A DNA stretch of 64,000 bases. Origin: CAZDYI01 sp964509765 (lineage in GTDB: Bacteria > Pseudomonadota > Gammaproteobacteria > Tethybacterales > Tethybacteraceae). The stretch covers positions 1 to 64,000 of the forward strand of contig CAZDYI010000049.1 in NCBI GenBank assembly GCA_964509765.1. The letters run 5' to 3'. Of the stretch, positions 50,180-58,654 are shown piece by piece. How positions within the stretch are numbered: the first letter of the stretch is position 1; every line of letters begins with the position of its first letter. The position numbers and the translations under genes are program-made. The notes beneath the pieces were generated by a model. That model had not been told where the DNA came from and made no database searches. It worked only from the letters and a program-made list of their open reading frames with translations.

Positions 50180-50185
50180 TATAAT
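50180..50185 (+). promoter_or_regulatory. -10 box of the glycerol/dihydroxyacetone-type operon
   Basis: TATAAT 34 nt before the binding-protein ATG, 20 nt after the dctM stop. No -35 of note. A strong AGGAGG RBS follows. Confidence 0.5.
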
Positions 50186-50219
50186 TTCCCGGTTGCAACC
50201 GCACAGGAGGACGGGAAAA

Positions 50220-51551
50220 ATGGTCAAGGGAACGAAACTGGGCGCTTCCGCGCTCGCTGCCGTAATGGTCGCAGGGCTGGCCCTGCCGGCGAACAGGGCG
50301 CAGGCCCAGGAGCTGACGCTGTGCTGGGCGGCGTGGGACCCGGCCAACGCGCTCGTCGAGCTCTCCAAGGACTTCACGGCCGAGACCGGGATCGCGATGA
50401 ACTTCGAGTTCGTCCCGTGGACCAACTTCACCGACCGCTTCCAGAACGAGCTCAACTCCAAGGGCGACCTCTGCGACCTCCTGATCGGCGACAGCCAGTG
50501 GCTCGGCGGATCGGCCGAGAACGGCCACTACGTCAAGCTCAACGACTTCTTCGACCGCGAGGGGATCTCGATGGACGACTTCCTCCCGGCGACGGTCTAC
50601 GCGTACTCGACCTGGCCGAAGGGCAGCCCGAACTACTGGGCCCTGCCGGCGATGGGCGACGCGCTCGGCTGGGTCTACCGCAAGGACTGGTTCTCCCGGC
50701 CCGAGCTCCGCAGCGAGTTCAAGTCGAAGTACGGCCACGACCTCGAGCCGCCCAAGACCTGGGACCAGCTGCGCAACATCGGCGAGTTCTTCCAGGGCCG
50801 CGAGATCGACGGCAAGACCGTCTACGGCATGGCGATCAACACCGAGCGCGGCTCGGAGGGGATCACGATGGGAGTGACCGCCGCGATGTACGCCTGGGGC
50901 TTCGAGTACGACAACCCGAACCGGGACTACGAGATGGACGGCTACACCAACGGCCCGGACGCGGTCGCGGGGCTTGAGTTCTACAAGTCGCTCTACGAGT
51001 GCTGCGTCCCGCCCGGCCACTCGGACGCCTACATGGTCGCCAACCTCGACGCCTACAAGTCGGGGACGGTCGCCCTGCAGATGAACTGGTTCGCGTTCTT
51101 CCCGGGAATCGCCAAGGACCCCGACGTCGGCGGCGACAAGTCGGGCTTCTTCGTCAACCCGGGCCAGAAGATCGAGGCCTCCACCCTCGGCGGACAGGGG
51201 ATCTCGGTGGTCTCATACTCGCAGAACCAGGACGAGGCGCTGCAGTACATCAAGTGGTTCGCGACGCCCGGCGTCCAGGCCAAGTGGTGGGAGCTCGGCG
51301 GCTACTCGTGCCACAACTCGGTCCTCAAGGACCCGGGCTTCGTCAACTCGGCGCCGTTTGCGGCCGACTTCCTGCTCGCGATGAGCGGCGTCAAGGACTT
51401 CTGGCAGGAGCCGGCGTACGCCGAGCTGCTCCAGGCGATGCAGAAGCGCGTCCACGACTACGTCGTCGCCGACAGCGGCACCTCGCAGGAGGCCCTCGAC
51501 AAGCTCGTCGAGGACTGGACCGAGATCTTCGAGGACGAGGGCAAGATCTAA
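50220..51551 (+). CDS. CUT1 binding protein of Dha-linked importer
   Basis: 443-aa SBP_bac_1 protein from ATG 50220 (AGGAGGACGGGAAAA upstream). Signal peptide MVKGTKLGASALAAVMVAGL ends near AQA before QELTLCWAAWDPAN. Further features: CDLLIGDSQWLGGSAENGHY, WALPAMGDALGWVYRKDWF, KSGTVALQMNWFAFFPGIAK, GGQGISVVSYSQNQDEALQY. It heads an operon in which the importer genes run directly into dihydroxyacetone kinase genes, so the imported compound is likely dihydroxyacetone, glycerol or a polyol converted to dihydroxyacetone (inferred). Two stem-loops separate it from the permease. Confidence 0.88.
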   Translation: MVKGTKLGASALAAVMVAGLALPANRAQAQELTLCWAAWDPANALVELSKDFTAETGIAMNFEFVPWTNFTDRFQNELNSKGDLCDLLIGDSQWLGGSAENGHYVKLNDFFDREGISMDDFLPATVYAYSTWPKGSPNYWALPAMGDALGWVYRKDWFSRPELRSEFKSKYGHDLEPPKTWDQLRNIGEFFQGREIDGKTVYGMAINTERGSEGITMGVTAAMYAWGFEYDNPNRDYEMDGYTNGPDAVAGLEFYKSLYECCVPPGHSDAYMVANLDAYKSGTVALQMNWFAFFPGIAKDPDVGGDKSGFFVNPGQKIEASTLGGQGISVVSYSQNQDEALQYIKWFATPGVQAKWWELGGYSCHNSVLKDPGFVNSAPFAADFLLAMSGVKDFWQEPAYAELLQAMQKRVHDYVVADSGTSQEALDKLVEDWTEIFEDEGKI

Positions 51552-51560
51552 GCCGGAAGC

Positions 51561-51611
51561 GCCCGGCCGGGAGCCGGGCCGCGCACCCCGCGCGCGTCCG
51601 CCGCGCGCGGG
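51561..51611 (+). other. Tandem stem-loops between binding-protein and permease genes
   Basis: First stem-loop GCCCGGC-CGGGA-GCCGGGC (51561-51579). The second has a perfect 10-bp stem CCCGCGCGCG-TCCGC-CGCGCGCGGG (51587-51611) ending at the permease SD (GGAGGAAG overlaps its last bases). No U-tract; probably lowers permease output relative to the binding protein. Confidence 0.65.
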
Positions 51612-51620
51612 AGGAAGCAC

Positions 51621-52526
51621 ATGACAGCGGGGGCCGCCGGCAGGTTCAGGGGGCTGACCGACAGGGCGGTCGCGAACCTGTTCGTCTGGCCGACGATCGT
51701 CCTCCTGCTGGCGATCAACATCTTCCCGCTGCTGTGGACGATCTGGCTCAGCTTCACGAACTACCGGGCCAACCGGCCCAACCGCGAGGTCAAGTGGGTC
51801 GGCCTGCGCAACTACGAGCGCATCCTCGGCGACGAGGAGATCTGGCTGAACCTGCAGCACACCGCGCACTTTCTGTTCTGGACGATGTTCCTGCAGATCG
51901 TCCTGGGTCTCGGGCTCGCGCTCCTGATCAACAAGCAGTTCCGCGGCCACAGCTTCTGGACCACCGCGATCCTGCTGCCGATGATGCTCTCGCCGGCTGT
52001 GGTCGGCGTGTTCTGGACCTACCTGTTCCAGCCGCAGATCGGCATAGTCAGCTACATCGTAAACGCCTTCTACGAGATCGGCCCGCTTGACATGATCGGC
52101 AGCGTCGAGCTCGCGCCATGGGCGATCATCCTCGTCGACACCTGGATGTGGACGCCGTACGTGATGCTGATCTGCCTCGCAGGGCTGCGCTCGATACCGG
52201 GGTACCTCTACGAGGCGGCCGAGATCGACCGCGCCGGAAGGCTGCGGCAGTTCTGGTCGATCACCCTGCCGATGGTCCTGCCGTTCTTGATGCTCGCGAT
52301 ACTGTTTAGGGCGATCGAGAACTTCAAGATGTTCGACATGGTCGTCGAGCTGACCTCGGGCGGGCCGGGGTCGACGACCGAGCTCGCGTCGATAACGCTC
52401 AAGCGGGAGGCATTCGAGAAGTGGCGCACCGGCTACAGCTCGGCGTTCGCGATCATCCTGTTCGTGACGGTCTTCGGCGCGGCTAACATCTACGTCAAGG
52501 CCCTCAACGCGGTCAAGCGAAGGTGA
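51621..52526 (+). CDS. Dha-linked importer permease 1 (MalF-like)
   Basis: 301-aa permease, six TM helices, no large periplasmic insert. Motifs: FVWPTIVLLLAINIFPLLWT near 21, LLPMMLSPAVVGVFWTYLFQ near 115, EAA loop YLYEAAEIDRAGRLRQFWSI near 195, ELTSGGPGSTTELASITLKR near 245. GGAGGAAG lies at SD distance but is partly in the upstream stem. The stop overlaps the next start as GTGA. Confidence 0.92.
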   Translation: MTAGAAGRFRGLTDRAVANLFVWPTIVLLLAINIFPLLWTIWLSFTNYRANRPNREVKWVGLRNYERILGDEEIWLNLQHTAHFLFWTMFLQIVLGLGLALLINKQFRGHSFWTTAILLPMMLSPAVVGVFWTYLFQPQIGIVSYIVNAFYEIGPLDMIGSVELAPWAIILVDTWMWTPYVMLICLAGLRSIPGYLYEAAEIDRAGRLRQFWSITLPMVLPFLMLAILFRAIENFKMFDMVVELTSGGPGSTTELASITLKREAFEKWRTGYSSAFAIILFVTVFGAANIYVKALNAVKRR

Positions 52527-53458
52527 GCGCGCGCGGACGCGGGGGAACGCTCGCGCGGCGGCTCGCCGCCGCCGCGGTGATCGCCTACGCGCTGGTGACC
52601 CTCGTGCCGATGGTGTGGATCTTCATGACGGGGTTCAAGACCCCGCCGGACTCGATCGCCTACCCGCCGAAGGTCCTGTTCGACCCCTCGCTCGAGGGCT
52701 ACGTCAACCTGTTCACCACCCGCTCGCGGCAGACCGACGAGTACATGGCCGAGCTCGGCCCGCCGACGACGTGGTACGACGAGCTCGTCCGGCAGCGCAA
52801 CATGGTCATCACCGGCCCGTCGCGCTTCGGGCAGCGCTACGTGAACTCGATCATCATCGGCTTCGGCTCGACGTTCCTCGCGGTGTTCCTCGGGACGCTC
52901 GCCGCGTACGCGTTCTCGCGCTTCCGCGTCCCGCTCGCGGACGACCTGCTGTTCTTCATCCTGTCGACGCGGATGATGCCGCCGATCGCGGTCGCGATCC
53001 CGATCTACCTGATGTTCAGGCAGGTGGGGCTGTCGGACACCGCGCTCGGGATGATCCTGCTGTACACCGCGGTAAACATGTCGCTGTCGGTCTGGCTGCT
53101 CAAGGGCTTCATCGACGAGATCCCGCGGGAGTACGAGGAGGCCGCGATGATCGACGGCTACACGAGGCTGCAGGCCTTCGTGAAGGTCGTCCTGCCGCAG
53201 GCGGGAACCGGCATCGCGGCGACGTCGATCTTCTGCCTGATCTTCGCGTGGAACGAGTACGCCTTCGTGCTGCTCCTGACCTCCGGGACCGCGCAGACCG
53301 CGCCGCCGTACATCCCGCTGATCATAGGCGAGGGCGGGCTCGACTGGCCGGCGGTCGCCGCGGGCACGACTCTGTTCCTGCTGCCCGTCGTGTTCTTCGC
53401 GATCGTCCTGCGCCGGCACCTGCTGCGCGGGATCACCTTCGGGGCGGTGCGCAAGTGA
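52523..53458 (+). CDS. Dha-linked importer permease 2 (MalG-like)
   Basis: 311-aa permease. TM1 near 13-38 is followed by a periplasmic segment of about 75 residues (PPKVLFDPSLEGYVNLFTTR ... RQRNMVITGPSRFGQRY), longer than in most MalG proteins. Then come LFFILSTRMMPPIAVAIPIY near 145, EAA loop EYEEAAMIDGYTRLQAFVKV near 205, and the C-terminus RRHLLRGITFGAVRK. Such longer second permeases occur with two-ATPase CUT1 systems as I know them. GTG start overlapping the upstream stop; the end overlaps the 62-aa gene. Confidence 0.92.
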   Translation: MSARGRGGTLARRLAAAAVIAYALVTLVPMVWIFMTGFKTPPDSIAYPPKVLFDPSLEGYVNLFTTRSRQTDEYMAELGPPTTWYDELVRQRNMVITGPSRFGQRYVNSIIIGFGSTFLAVFLGTLAAYAFSRFRVPLADDLLFFILSTRMMPPIAVAIPIYLMFRQVGLSDTALGMILLYTAVNMSLSVWLLKGFIDEIPREYEEAAMIDGYTRLQAFVKVVLPQAGTGIAATSIFCLIFAWNEYAFVLLLTSGTAQTAPPYIPLIIGEGGLDWPAVAAGTTLFLLPVVFFAIVLRRHLLRGITFGAVRK

Positions 53459-53643
53459 GCAAGGGCGGCGGCAGGCCGCGGTGGCTGCGGCGCGGGCCGA
53501 GCGAGATGGCGATGACGGTCGTCATCGCGGTCGGCTGCCTGATGCTCCTGCAGCCGTTCTCGATGTGGCTGTTCACCCACTCGTTCGTCGTCATCCTGTT
53601 CGGCACGGTCGGCTTCATCGTCGTCAGCCACTTCAGGGAGTAG
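53455..53643 (+). CDS. 62-aa two-TM-helix protein inside importer operon
   Basis: Small protein with GTG start overlapping the permease stop (GTGA). Basic N-terminus (SKGGGRPRWLRRGPSEMAM) followed by two TM helices: VVIAVGCLMLLQPFSMWLF and FVVILFGTVGFIVVSHF. Not long or variable enough to be chance: it fills the exact gap between permease and ATPase, with 3 nt to the next gene. The rhizobial glycerol importer operon (glpSTPQV) also has a small membrane-protein gene (DUF2160) at this place; this one looks different in sequence. Possibly an accessory subunit of the importer. Confidence 0.7.
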   Translation: MSKGGGRPRWLRRGPSEMAMTVVIAVGCLMLLQPFSMWLFTHSFVVILFGTVGFIVVSHFRE

Positions 53644-53646
53644 GGC

Positions 53647-54726
53647 GTGGCGAGCATCACGGCAACGGCGCTGCGCAAGGCCTTCGGCGACTTCGTCGCC
53701 GTCGAGGAGTCCGACTTCACGATCGCCGACGGGGAGTTCTTCGTCATGCTCGGCCCGTCCGGCTGCGGCAAGACGACGACGCTGCGGATGATCGCCGGCC
53801 TCGAGTTCGCGACCTCGGGGACCATCAAGCTCGACGACAAGGACGTCACCGACCTGCCGGCGTCGGCGCGCGACATCGCGTTCGTCTTCCAGCTGTTCGC
53901 GCTCTACCCGCACATGGGCGTGCGCGGCAACATCGGCTTCCCGCTCAAGTGCCAGGGCATGCCCGCGGCCGAGGTGCGAAAGAGGGTCGACGACGCGATG
54001 AGGGTGCTGCGGATCGGGCACCTCGCGGACTCGCGGCTGTCGGCGCTGTCCGGCGGCGACAGGCAGCGCGTCGCGCTCGGCCGGGCGATCGTCCGCGAGC
54101 CGGAGGCGTTCCTGCTCGACGAGCCGCTCGGCGCCCTCGACGCGGAGATGCGCCAGGTGATGTGCGGCGAGCTGCGCACGCTCCACGACCGGCTCGGGAC
54201 GACGATGGTCTACGTCACCCACGACCAGCTCGAGGCGATGTCGATGGCCGACCGGGTCATGGTGATGAACCACGGGATCATCGAGCAGGTCGACACCCCG
54301 CAGCGGATCTACGACAGCCCGTCGACGATGTACGTCGCCGACTTCATCGGCAGCCCGCCGATGTCGTTCCTGGACGCGAGCGGCGCGCTCGGCTCAGCGG
54401 CCGGCGCGGTCAGGGTGGGCGAGGGCGAGGTGAAGGTCCCCGCGGTCGCGCGCGAGCGGGCCGCGGGAGCCGTGGTCGTCGGCGCCCGGCCCGAGCACGT
54501 CAGCCTCTCCGGCGAGGGCGCGCTGCGCGGCCGGGTCTACGGCAGCGAGTACCTCGGGACGACTCAGATCGTCTCGGTCGAGACGCCCGGCGGGATGGTC
54601 AGGGTGCGCGCGGCTGCCGGCGAGAGGGCCTCGCCCGGCGACAGCGTCGGGCTCGACTTCCGCACCGAGCGGCTGTCGCTCTTCGACCCCGCGACGGGCG
54701 AGGCGCTGGAGCTTGCCGGTGGCTGA
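53647..54726 (+). CDS. Dha-linked importer ATPase 1
   Basis: 359-aa CUT1 ATPase. Walker A GPSGCGKTT near 38, VFQLFALYPHMGV, signature LSGGDRQR near 135 (Asp where most have Gln), Walker B FLLDEPLGALD, VTHDQLEAMSMAD. The C-terminal OB-type domain contains GARPEHVSLSGEG. One of two non-identical ATPases in this operon, so the importer probably uses an ATPase heterodimer, as in glycerol-type GlpS/GlpT systems. GTG start 3 nt after the small membrane gene. Confidence 0.92.
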   Translation: MASITATALRKAFGDFVAVEESDFTIADGEFFVMLGPSGCGKTTTLRMIAGLEFATSGTIKLDDKDVTDLPASARDIAFVFQLFALYPHMGVRGNIGFPLKCQGMPAAEVRKRVDDAMRVLRIGHLADSRLSALSGGDRQRVALGRAIVREPEAFLLDEPLGALDAEMRQVMCGELRTLHDRLGTTMVYVTHDQLEAMSMADRVMVMNHGIIEQVDTPQRIYDSPSTMYVADFIGSPPMSFLDASGALGSAAGAVRVGEGEVKVPAVARERAAGAVVVGARPEHVSLSGEGALRGRVYGSEYLGTTQIVSVETPGGMVRVRAAAGERASPGDSVGLDFRTERLSLFDPATGEALELAGG

Positions 54727-55732
54727 GGTCGCGCTGCGCGCGGTGAGCAAGAGCTTCGGGGAAACCGAGGCCGTGCGCTCCATGGACCTGACCGTCGCTG
54801 ACGGAGAGCTCGTCGTGCTTCTCGGCCCGACCGGCGCGGGCAAGACTACGACCCTGCGCCTGATAGCCGGCCTCGAGAGGGCGGACGCCGGAACGGTCAG
54901 CATCGGCGGCAGCGACGTCACCTCGGCGCCGCCGGCCGGCCGCAACGTCTCGTTCGTCTTCCAGCAGTACTCGCTGTACCCGCACCTGACGGTGTTCGAC
55001 AACCTCGCCTTCCCGCTGCGCTCGCCGCTGCACAGGGTGGACGAGGACGGGATCAAAAAGCGCGTCGGGGAGATCGCCCGCCTGCTCCACATCGAGTCCA
55101 AGCTCGGCAACAAGGCGACCGAGCTCTCCGGCGGCGAGATGCAGCGGGTCTCGATCGGGCGCTCGCTCGTTCGCTCGCCGGACGCCTACCTGATGGACGA
55201 GCCGCTGTCGTCGCTCGACGCGAAGCTGCGCGCCGAGCTGCGCCTGGAGATCAAGCGGATCAAGGACGAGCTCAAGGCTACGATGGTCTACGTGACCCAC
55301 GACCAGATGGAGGCGATGACGATGGCCGACCGGATCGGCGTGATGCGCGAGGGCGAGCTGGTCCAGGTCGGGACCCCGCAGGAGATCTACGAGAGGCCCG
55401 CGGACACCTACGTCGCGTCGCGCCTCGGCCAGCCGCAGATCAACCTCATCCCGCGCGACCTCCTCCCTGCGGACGGCATGCCCGCCGGGACCGAGCAGCT
55501 CGGGGCGCGCACCGAGCACCTGCGGATCGAGCCCGACGAGAGCGGGGACGCCAGGGTCAACTGGATCGAGCACCTCGGCAACGAGAACCACCTGCATGTC
55601 GTCCAGGGCGAAACGGAGATGGTCGTGCTCGCCGAGCCGGTCTCGACGGTCGGCCCCGGCGACCGGGTGAGGGTAAGCCTGCGCGACCCGCTGTTCTTCG
55701 ACGCGCAGGGCGCAAGGCTGGAGGCGGCATGA
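54719..55732 (+). CDS. Dha-linked importer ATPase 2
   Basis: 337 aa from GTG 54719, chosen because GGAG lies 7 nt upstream; TTG 54713 is an alternative. Walker A GPTGAGKTT (degenerate relative to the PSGCGKS/T norm but functional-looking), VFQQYSLYPHLTV, signature LSGGEMQR, Walker B YLMDEPLSSLD, VTHDQMEAMTMAD, C-terminal GARTEHLRIEPDE. The GEMQR signature and PTGAGKT differ from ATPase 1, supporting distinct roles in a heterodimer. Overlaps ATPase 1 by 8 nt and dhaL by ATGA. Confidence 0.92.
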   Translation: MAEVALRAVSKSFGETEAVRSMDLTVADGELVVLLGPTGAGKTTTLRLIAGLERADAGTVSIGGSDVTSAPPAGRNVSFVFQQYSLYPHLTVFDNLAFPLRSPLHRVDEDGIKKRVGEIARLLHIESKLGNKATELSGGEMQRVSIGRSLVRSPDAYLMDEPLSSLDAKLRAELRLEIKRIKDELKATMVYVTHDQMEAMTMADRIGVMREGELVQVGTPQEIYERPADTYVASRLGQPQINLIPRDLLPADGMPAGTEQLGARTEHLRIEPDESGDARVNWIEHLGNENHLHVVQGETEMVVLAEPVSTVGPGDRVRVSLRDPLFFDAQGARLEAA

Positions 55733-56343
55733 CTGGAGGCAAGGACAGGTTCGCCAAGGCGGTCGCAGGCTGCTGCGAGGCGATCGTTTCCCATGCCGAC
55801 GAGCTCACCGACCTCGACCGCGCGATCGGCGACGCCGACCACGGGATCAACATGCGCCGCGGCGCGGAAGCGGTCAGGGAGAGGCTTGCGGAGCTGGAGT
55901 CGATGGAGCCCGACCGGGCGCTGGTCGAGATCGGCAAGACGCTCGTGATGAAGGTCGGCGGCGCGTCCGGCCCGCTGTTCGGGACGCTGGCGATGTCGTT
56001 CGGAAAGGCCCTTGCCGAGTCCGGCGGCAGCCCTGCGGGCGCCGCCGCGGCCTTCGCCGTCGCGGTCGAGGCCGTGGCCAAGCGCGGTAAGTCGCACCGC
56101 GGGCAGAAGACGATGCTCGACGTCCTCTACCCGATCACGGAAGGCTTCTCGTCCTCGCCGGAGGATTTCGGATCGCTGCCCGGGGTTGCAGAGAGCTCGG
56201 CGCAGGCCACGGTCCCGATGCAGGCCGAGCGCGGCCGCGCGTCGTTCCTCGGCGAGCGCAGCGTCGGCCACATGGACCCAGGGTCGAGGTCTGTCGCGCT
56301 GCTGGTCGCTGCGGCTGTGGAGGCGTACCGAAGCGATGGCTGA
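55729..56343 (+). CDS. dhaL: Dihydroxyacetone kinase ADP-binding subunit DhaL
   Basis: 204-aa cytoplasmic subunit holding the ADP/ATP that relays phosphate to dihydroxyacetone bound by DhaK. Mg-binding aspartates in LTDLDRAIGDADHGINMRRG (near 25-45), the glycine-rich GGASGPLFGTL near 80, and GKSHRGQKTMLDVLYP near 118. ATG overlaps the ATPase 2 stop (ATGA); the end overlaps dhaM by 8 nt. Membership in the importer operon is direct evidence that uptake and phosphorylation are co-expressed. Confidence 0.95.
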   Translation: MTGGKDRFAKAVAGCCEAIVSHADELTDLDRAIGDADHGINMRRGAEAVRERLAELESMEPDRALVEIGKTLVMKVGGASGPLFGTLAMSFGKALAESGGSPAGAAAAFAVAVEAVAKRGKSHRGQKTMLDVLYPITEGFSSSPEDFGSLPGVAESSAQATVPMQAERGRASFLGERSVGHMDPGSRSVALLVAAAVEAYRSDG

Positions 56344-56734
56344 GGAGCCGCGGGTCGGCATAGTCATCGTCTCGCACTCGAGCGAGGTTGCGAGCGGAAC
56401 GGCGGCCCTGGTCCGGCAGATGGTCGGCGACGAGGTCCCGCTTGCGCACTGCGGCGGCGACGCAGACGGCGGCCTCGGCAGCGACGTCGGGAAAATCGGC
56501 GAGGCGATCGGCGCGGCCTGGTCCGATGCCGGCGTGCTCGTGATCTACGACCTCGGCGGGGCGGAGACCAACGCGGAGATGGCGGTCGAGATGCTCGAGG
56601 GCGACAGGCAGGCGAAGGTCGCGGTCAGCGGCGCGCCGCTGGTCGAGGGATCGTTCATGGCCGCGGTCGAGTCATCCGGAGGTGCGTCACTCGACGAGGT
56701 GAGAAAGGCGGCCGAGGAGGCGTGCCGTGACTGA
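56336..56734 (+). CDS. dhaM: PTS phosphocarrier DhaM (EIIA-Dha domain only)
   Basis: 132-aa protein of the PTS EIIA-mannose fold that rephosphorylates ADP on DhaL. The phosphorylated His is His14 in GIVIVSHSSEVASG; YDLGGAETNAEMAVEM near 72 and APLVEGSFMAAVE near 103 are typical. E. coli DhaM is a long fusion with HPr and a truncated EI; here those are separate adjacent genes. ATG 56336 overlaps dhaL; the upstream frame is a shadow. Confidence 0.93.
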   Translation: MAEEPRVGIVIVSHSSEVASGTAALVRQMVGDEVPLAHCGGDADGGLGSDVGKIGEAIGAAWSDAGVLVIYDLGGAETNAEMAVEMLEGDRQAKVAVSGAPLVEGSFMAAVESSGGASLDEVRKAAEEACRD

Positions 56735-57017
56735 CGGCGGCTCGGCGAGCGAGGAGGTCACCATCACCAATCCCACCGGCCTTCACGCAAGGCCCGGGGT
56801 GAGGTTCACCAAGCTTGCGAAGACGTTCGGCGCCGAGACCGAGATAACCTGCCGGGTCCTGCCGGACGGCGAGCCGTTCGACGCGAAGAGCATCAACATG
56901 GTCATGAAGGCCAAGGCCAGGCAGGGAGCGACCCTGAGCATCGAGGCCAGCGGGCCCGACGCGAAGGCCGCGGCCGCGGCGCTCGCCGAGCTCGTGCGCT
57001 CGGGCTTTCCCGACTGA
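56727..57017 (+). CDS. HPr-type phosphocarrier dedicated to Dha kinase
   Basis: 96-aa HPr with active-site His20 in TNPTGLHARPGVRFTKLA and the DAKSINMVMKAKARQGATLS segment containing the Ser of the regulatory region. Passes phosphate from EI to DhaM. GTG start within the dhaM 3' end (8-nt overlap); the stop shares TGATG with the EI gene. Slightly longer than general HPr (85-90 aa) by a short N-terminal lead. Confidence 0.93.
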   Translation: MTDGGSASEEVTITNPTGLHARPGVRFTKLAKTFGAETEITCRVLPDGEPFDAKSINMVMKAKARQGATLSIEASGPDAKAAAAALAELVRSGFPD

Positions 57018-58609
57018 TGGCTGAAGGCGTGAGGCTGGAGGGCCGCTGCGCCTCTTCCGGCCTTGCCCGGGGAAGGGCGCTTGTCCTGGCCCGGGTCGAG
57101 AGCGGCGGCGAGCGGCTGTCGCCGGAAGAGGAGGAGGCCAAGCTTTCCGGCGCGCTTGAAAGCGCCGCGGAGCAGATTGAAGGGATCATGGCGGACTCGG
57201 ACAGGGAGGCCGCCGAGATCCTGGAGTTCCAGGTCGAGCTCGCCAGGGATCCCAGTCTGGCCGAGGACGCAGTTGCCGCGGTGCGCGCAGGCAAGAGCGC
57301 CCTCGAGGCCTGGCGCGAGTCGATGGACGCGCAGGTGGCCGAGTACGAGGCGGGCGACGACGAGTACTTCCGGGCCCGCGCCGCCGACCTGGCCGACCTG
57401 CGCGACCGGGTCGCGCTTGCCATCACCGGCGGAAGCGAGCAGCCCATACCGGACGGCGCCCTGGTCCACGCGGACGACCTGACCGCGAGCAGGTTCCTGT
57501 CGGCATCGTGGGAGGGAGGCGGGATTTTCCTCGCGCGGGGGAGCGCGGCGAGCCACGTTGCGATGCTCGCGCGCTCGCGCAACGTCCCGATGGTCGTCGG
57601 CGCCGGCTGGCACCCGGAGGTCGACGGCGAGGAGTGCCTGCTGGACGCTTCGGAGGGATCGGTCGTCTCGCATCCGGACGGGGCGGCCGTCGCGCAGTTC
57701 GACGGGAGGATGGCCGCCGAGCTCGAGCGCGCGAAGGAGGCCGAGCGCCACCTGAGGCTGCCTGCGAAGACGGCAGCCGGGGAGAGGGTACTGACCGCGG
57801 TAAACGTCGCGTCGGCCGAGGACGCCAAGTACCTCGACCCCTCGTTCGCCGACGGGATCGGCCTTGCCCGCACCGAGTTCCTGTTCAAGGGCAGGCTTGC
57901 CGGCGAGGAGGAGCAGCTTGCCAGTTACCGCAGCCTGGTCAAGTGGGCGGACGGCAGGCCGGTGACGATCAGGACGCTCGACGCCGGCGGCGACAAGCCG
58001 ATACCCGGCTTCACGGTCGACGGCGAGAGCAACCCGTTCCTCGGAACGCGCGGACTGCGGCTGTCGCTGTCGCGCCCCGAGGTGTTCCGCGTCCAGGTGC
58101 GCGCGATCCTGCGCGCGGCCGAGGAGGGCCCCGTGAAGCTGATGCTGCCGATGGTGACGCTTGCGGACGAGCTCGCGAAGGCGCGGGACGTCATTGCCGA
58201 CGAGGCAAAGGCGCTCGGCATGCAGGACCTCCCGCCGGTGGGGATCATGGTCGAGGTCCCCGCCGCGGCGATGACGGTCGACGCGTTCGACGCCGACTTC
58301 TACTCGATCGGCAGCAACGACCTCACGCAGTACGTGGCGGCTGCAGGCAGGGACGTCGCGGGCCTCGAGGGCCTGGCCGAGGGCAGCCTGCCCGCGGTGC
58401 TCGAGCTCGTGCGCAGGGTCGCCGAGCACGGCAGGAGAACGGGCAGCGAGGTCAGCCTGTGCGGCGAGCTCGCGGGCGACCCGGCGATGACCGCGGACCT
58501 GCTCGGAGCCGGCCTGCGGTCGCTGTCAATGGCGCCCGGCAGGCTCGGCGCGGTGAAGGCCGCGATCGCGAAATGGGGCTCCGCGGGCGCCGCAGATGAT
58601 GGGGTATAA
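57017..58609 (+). CDS. ptsI: PTS enzyme I (PEP-protein phosphotransferase)
   Basis: 530-aa enzyme that takes phosphate from PEP. Active-site His180 in GSAASHVAMLARS, PEP-binding RTEFLFKGR near 285 and TIRTLDAGGDKPI near 318, the catalytic Cys482 in CGELAGDP, and GSNDLTQY near 435. About 45 residues shorter than E. coli EI (575) but with all catalytic residues. Lies between HPr and dhaK in the operon, so its main client is probably the Dha kinase; a wider PTS role is possible because no EIIC permease is in the window. Confidence 0.93.
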   Translation: MAEGVRLEGRCASSGLARGRALVLARVESGGERLSPEEEEAKLSGALESAAEQIEGIMADSDREAAEILEFQVELARDPSLAEDAVAAVRAGKSALEAWRESMDAQVAEYEAGDDEYFRARAADLADLRDRVALAITGGSEQPIPDGALVHADDLTASRFLSASWEGGGIFLARGSAASHVAMLARSRNVPMVVGAGWHPEVDGEECLLDASEGSVVSHPDGAAVAQFDGRMAAELERAKEAERHLRLPAKTAAGERVLTAVNVASAEDAKYLDPSFADGIGLARTEFLFKGRLAGEEEQLASYRSLVKWADGRPVTIRTLDAGGDKPIPGFTVDGESNPFLGTRGLRLSLSRPEVFRVQVRAILRAAEEGPVKLMLPMVTLADELAKARDVIADEAKALGMQDLPPVGIMVEVPAAAMTVDAFDADFYSIGSNDLTQYVAAAGRDVAGLEGLAEGSLPAVLELVRRVAEHGRRTGSEVSLCGELAGDPAMTADLLGAGLRSLSMAPGRLGAVKAAIAKWGSAGAADDGV

Positions 58610-58617
58610 CTTCAACG

Positions 58618-58636
58618 GCGCGGCCTGTGGCCGCGC
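58618..58636 (+). other. Stem-loop between ptsI and dhaK
   Basis: Perfect 8-bp hairpin GCGCGGCC-TGT-GGCCGCGC in the 45-nt gap, 13 nt before the dhaK SD (GAGGAGGG). No U-tract. A TATAAC lies just upstream at 58605-58610 and overlaps the ptsI stop. Confidence 0.5.
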
Positions 58637-58654
58637 GGCAAAGAGGAGGGAGAG

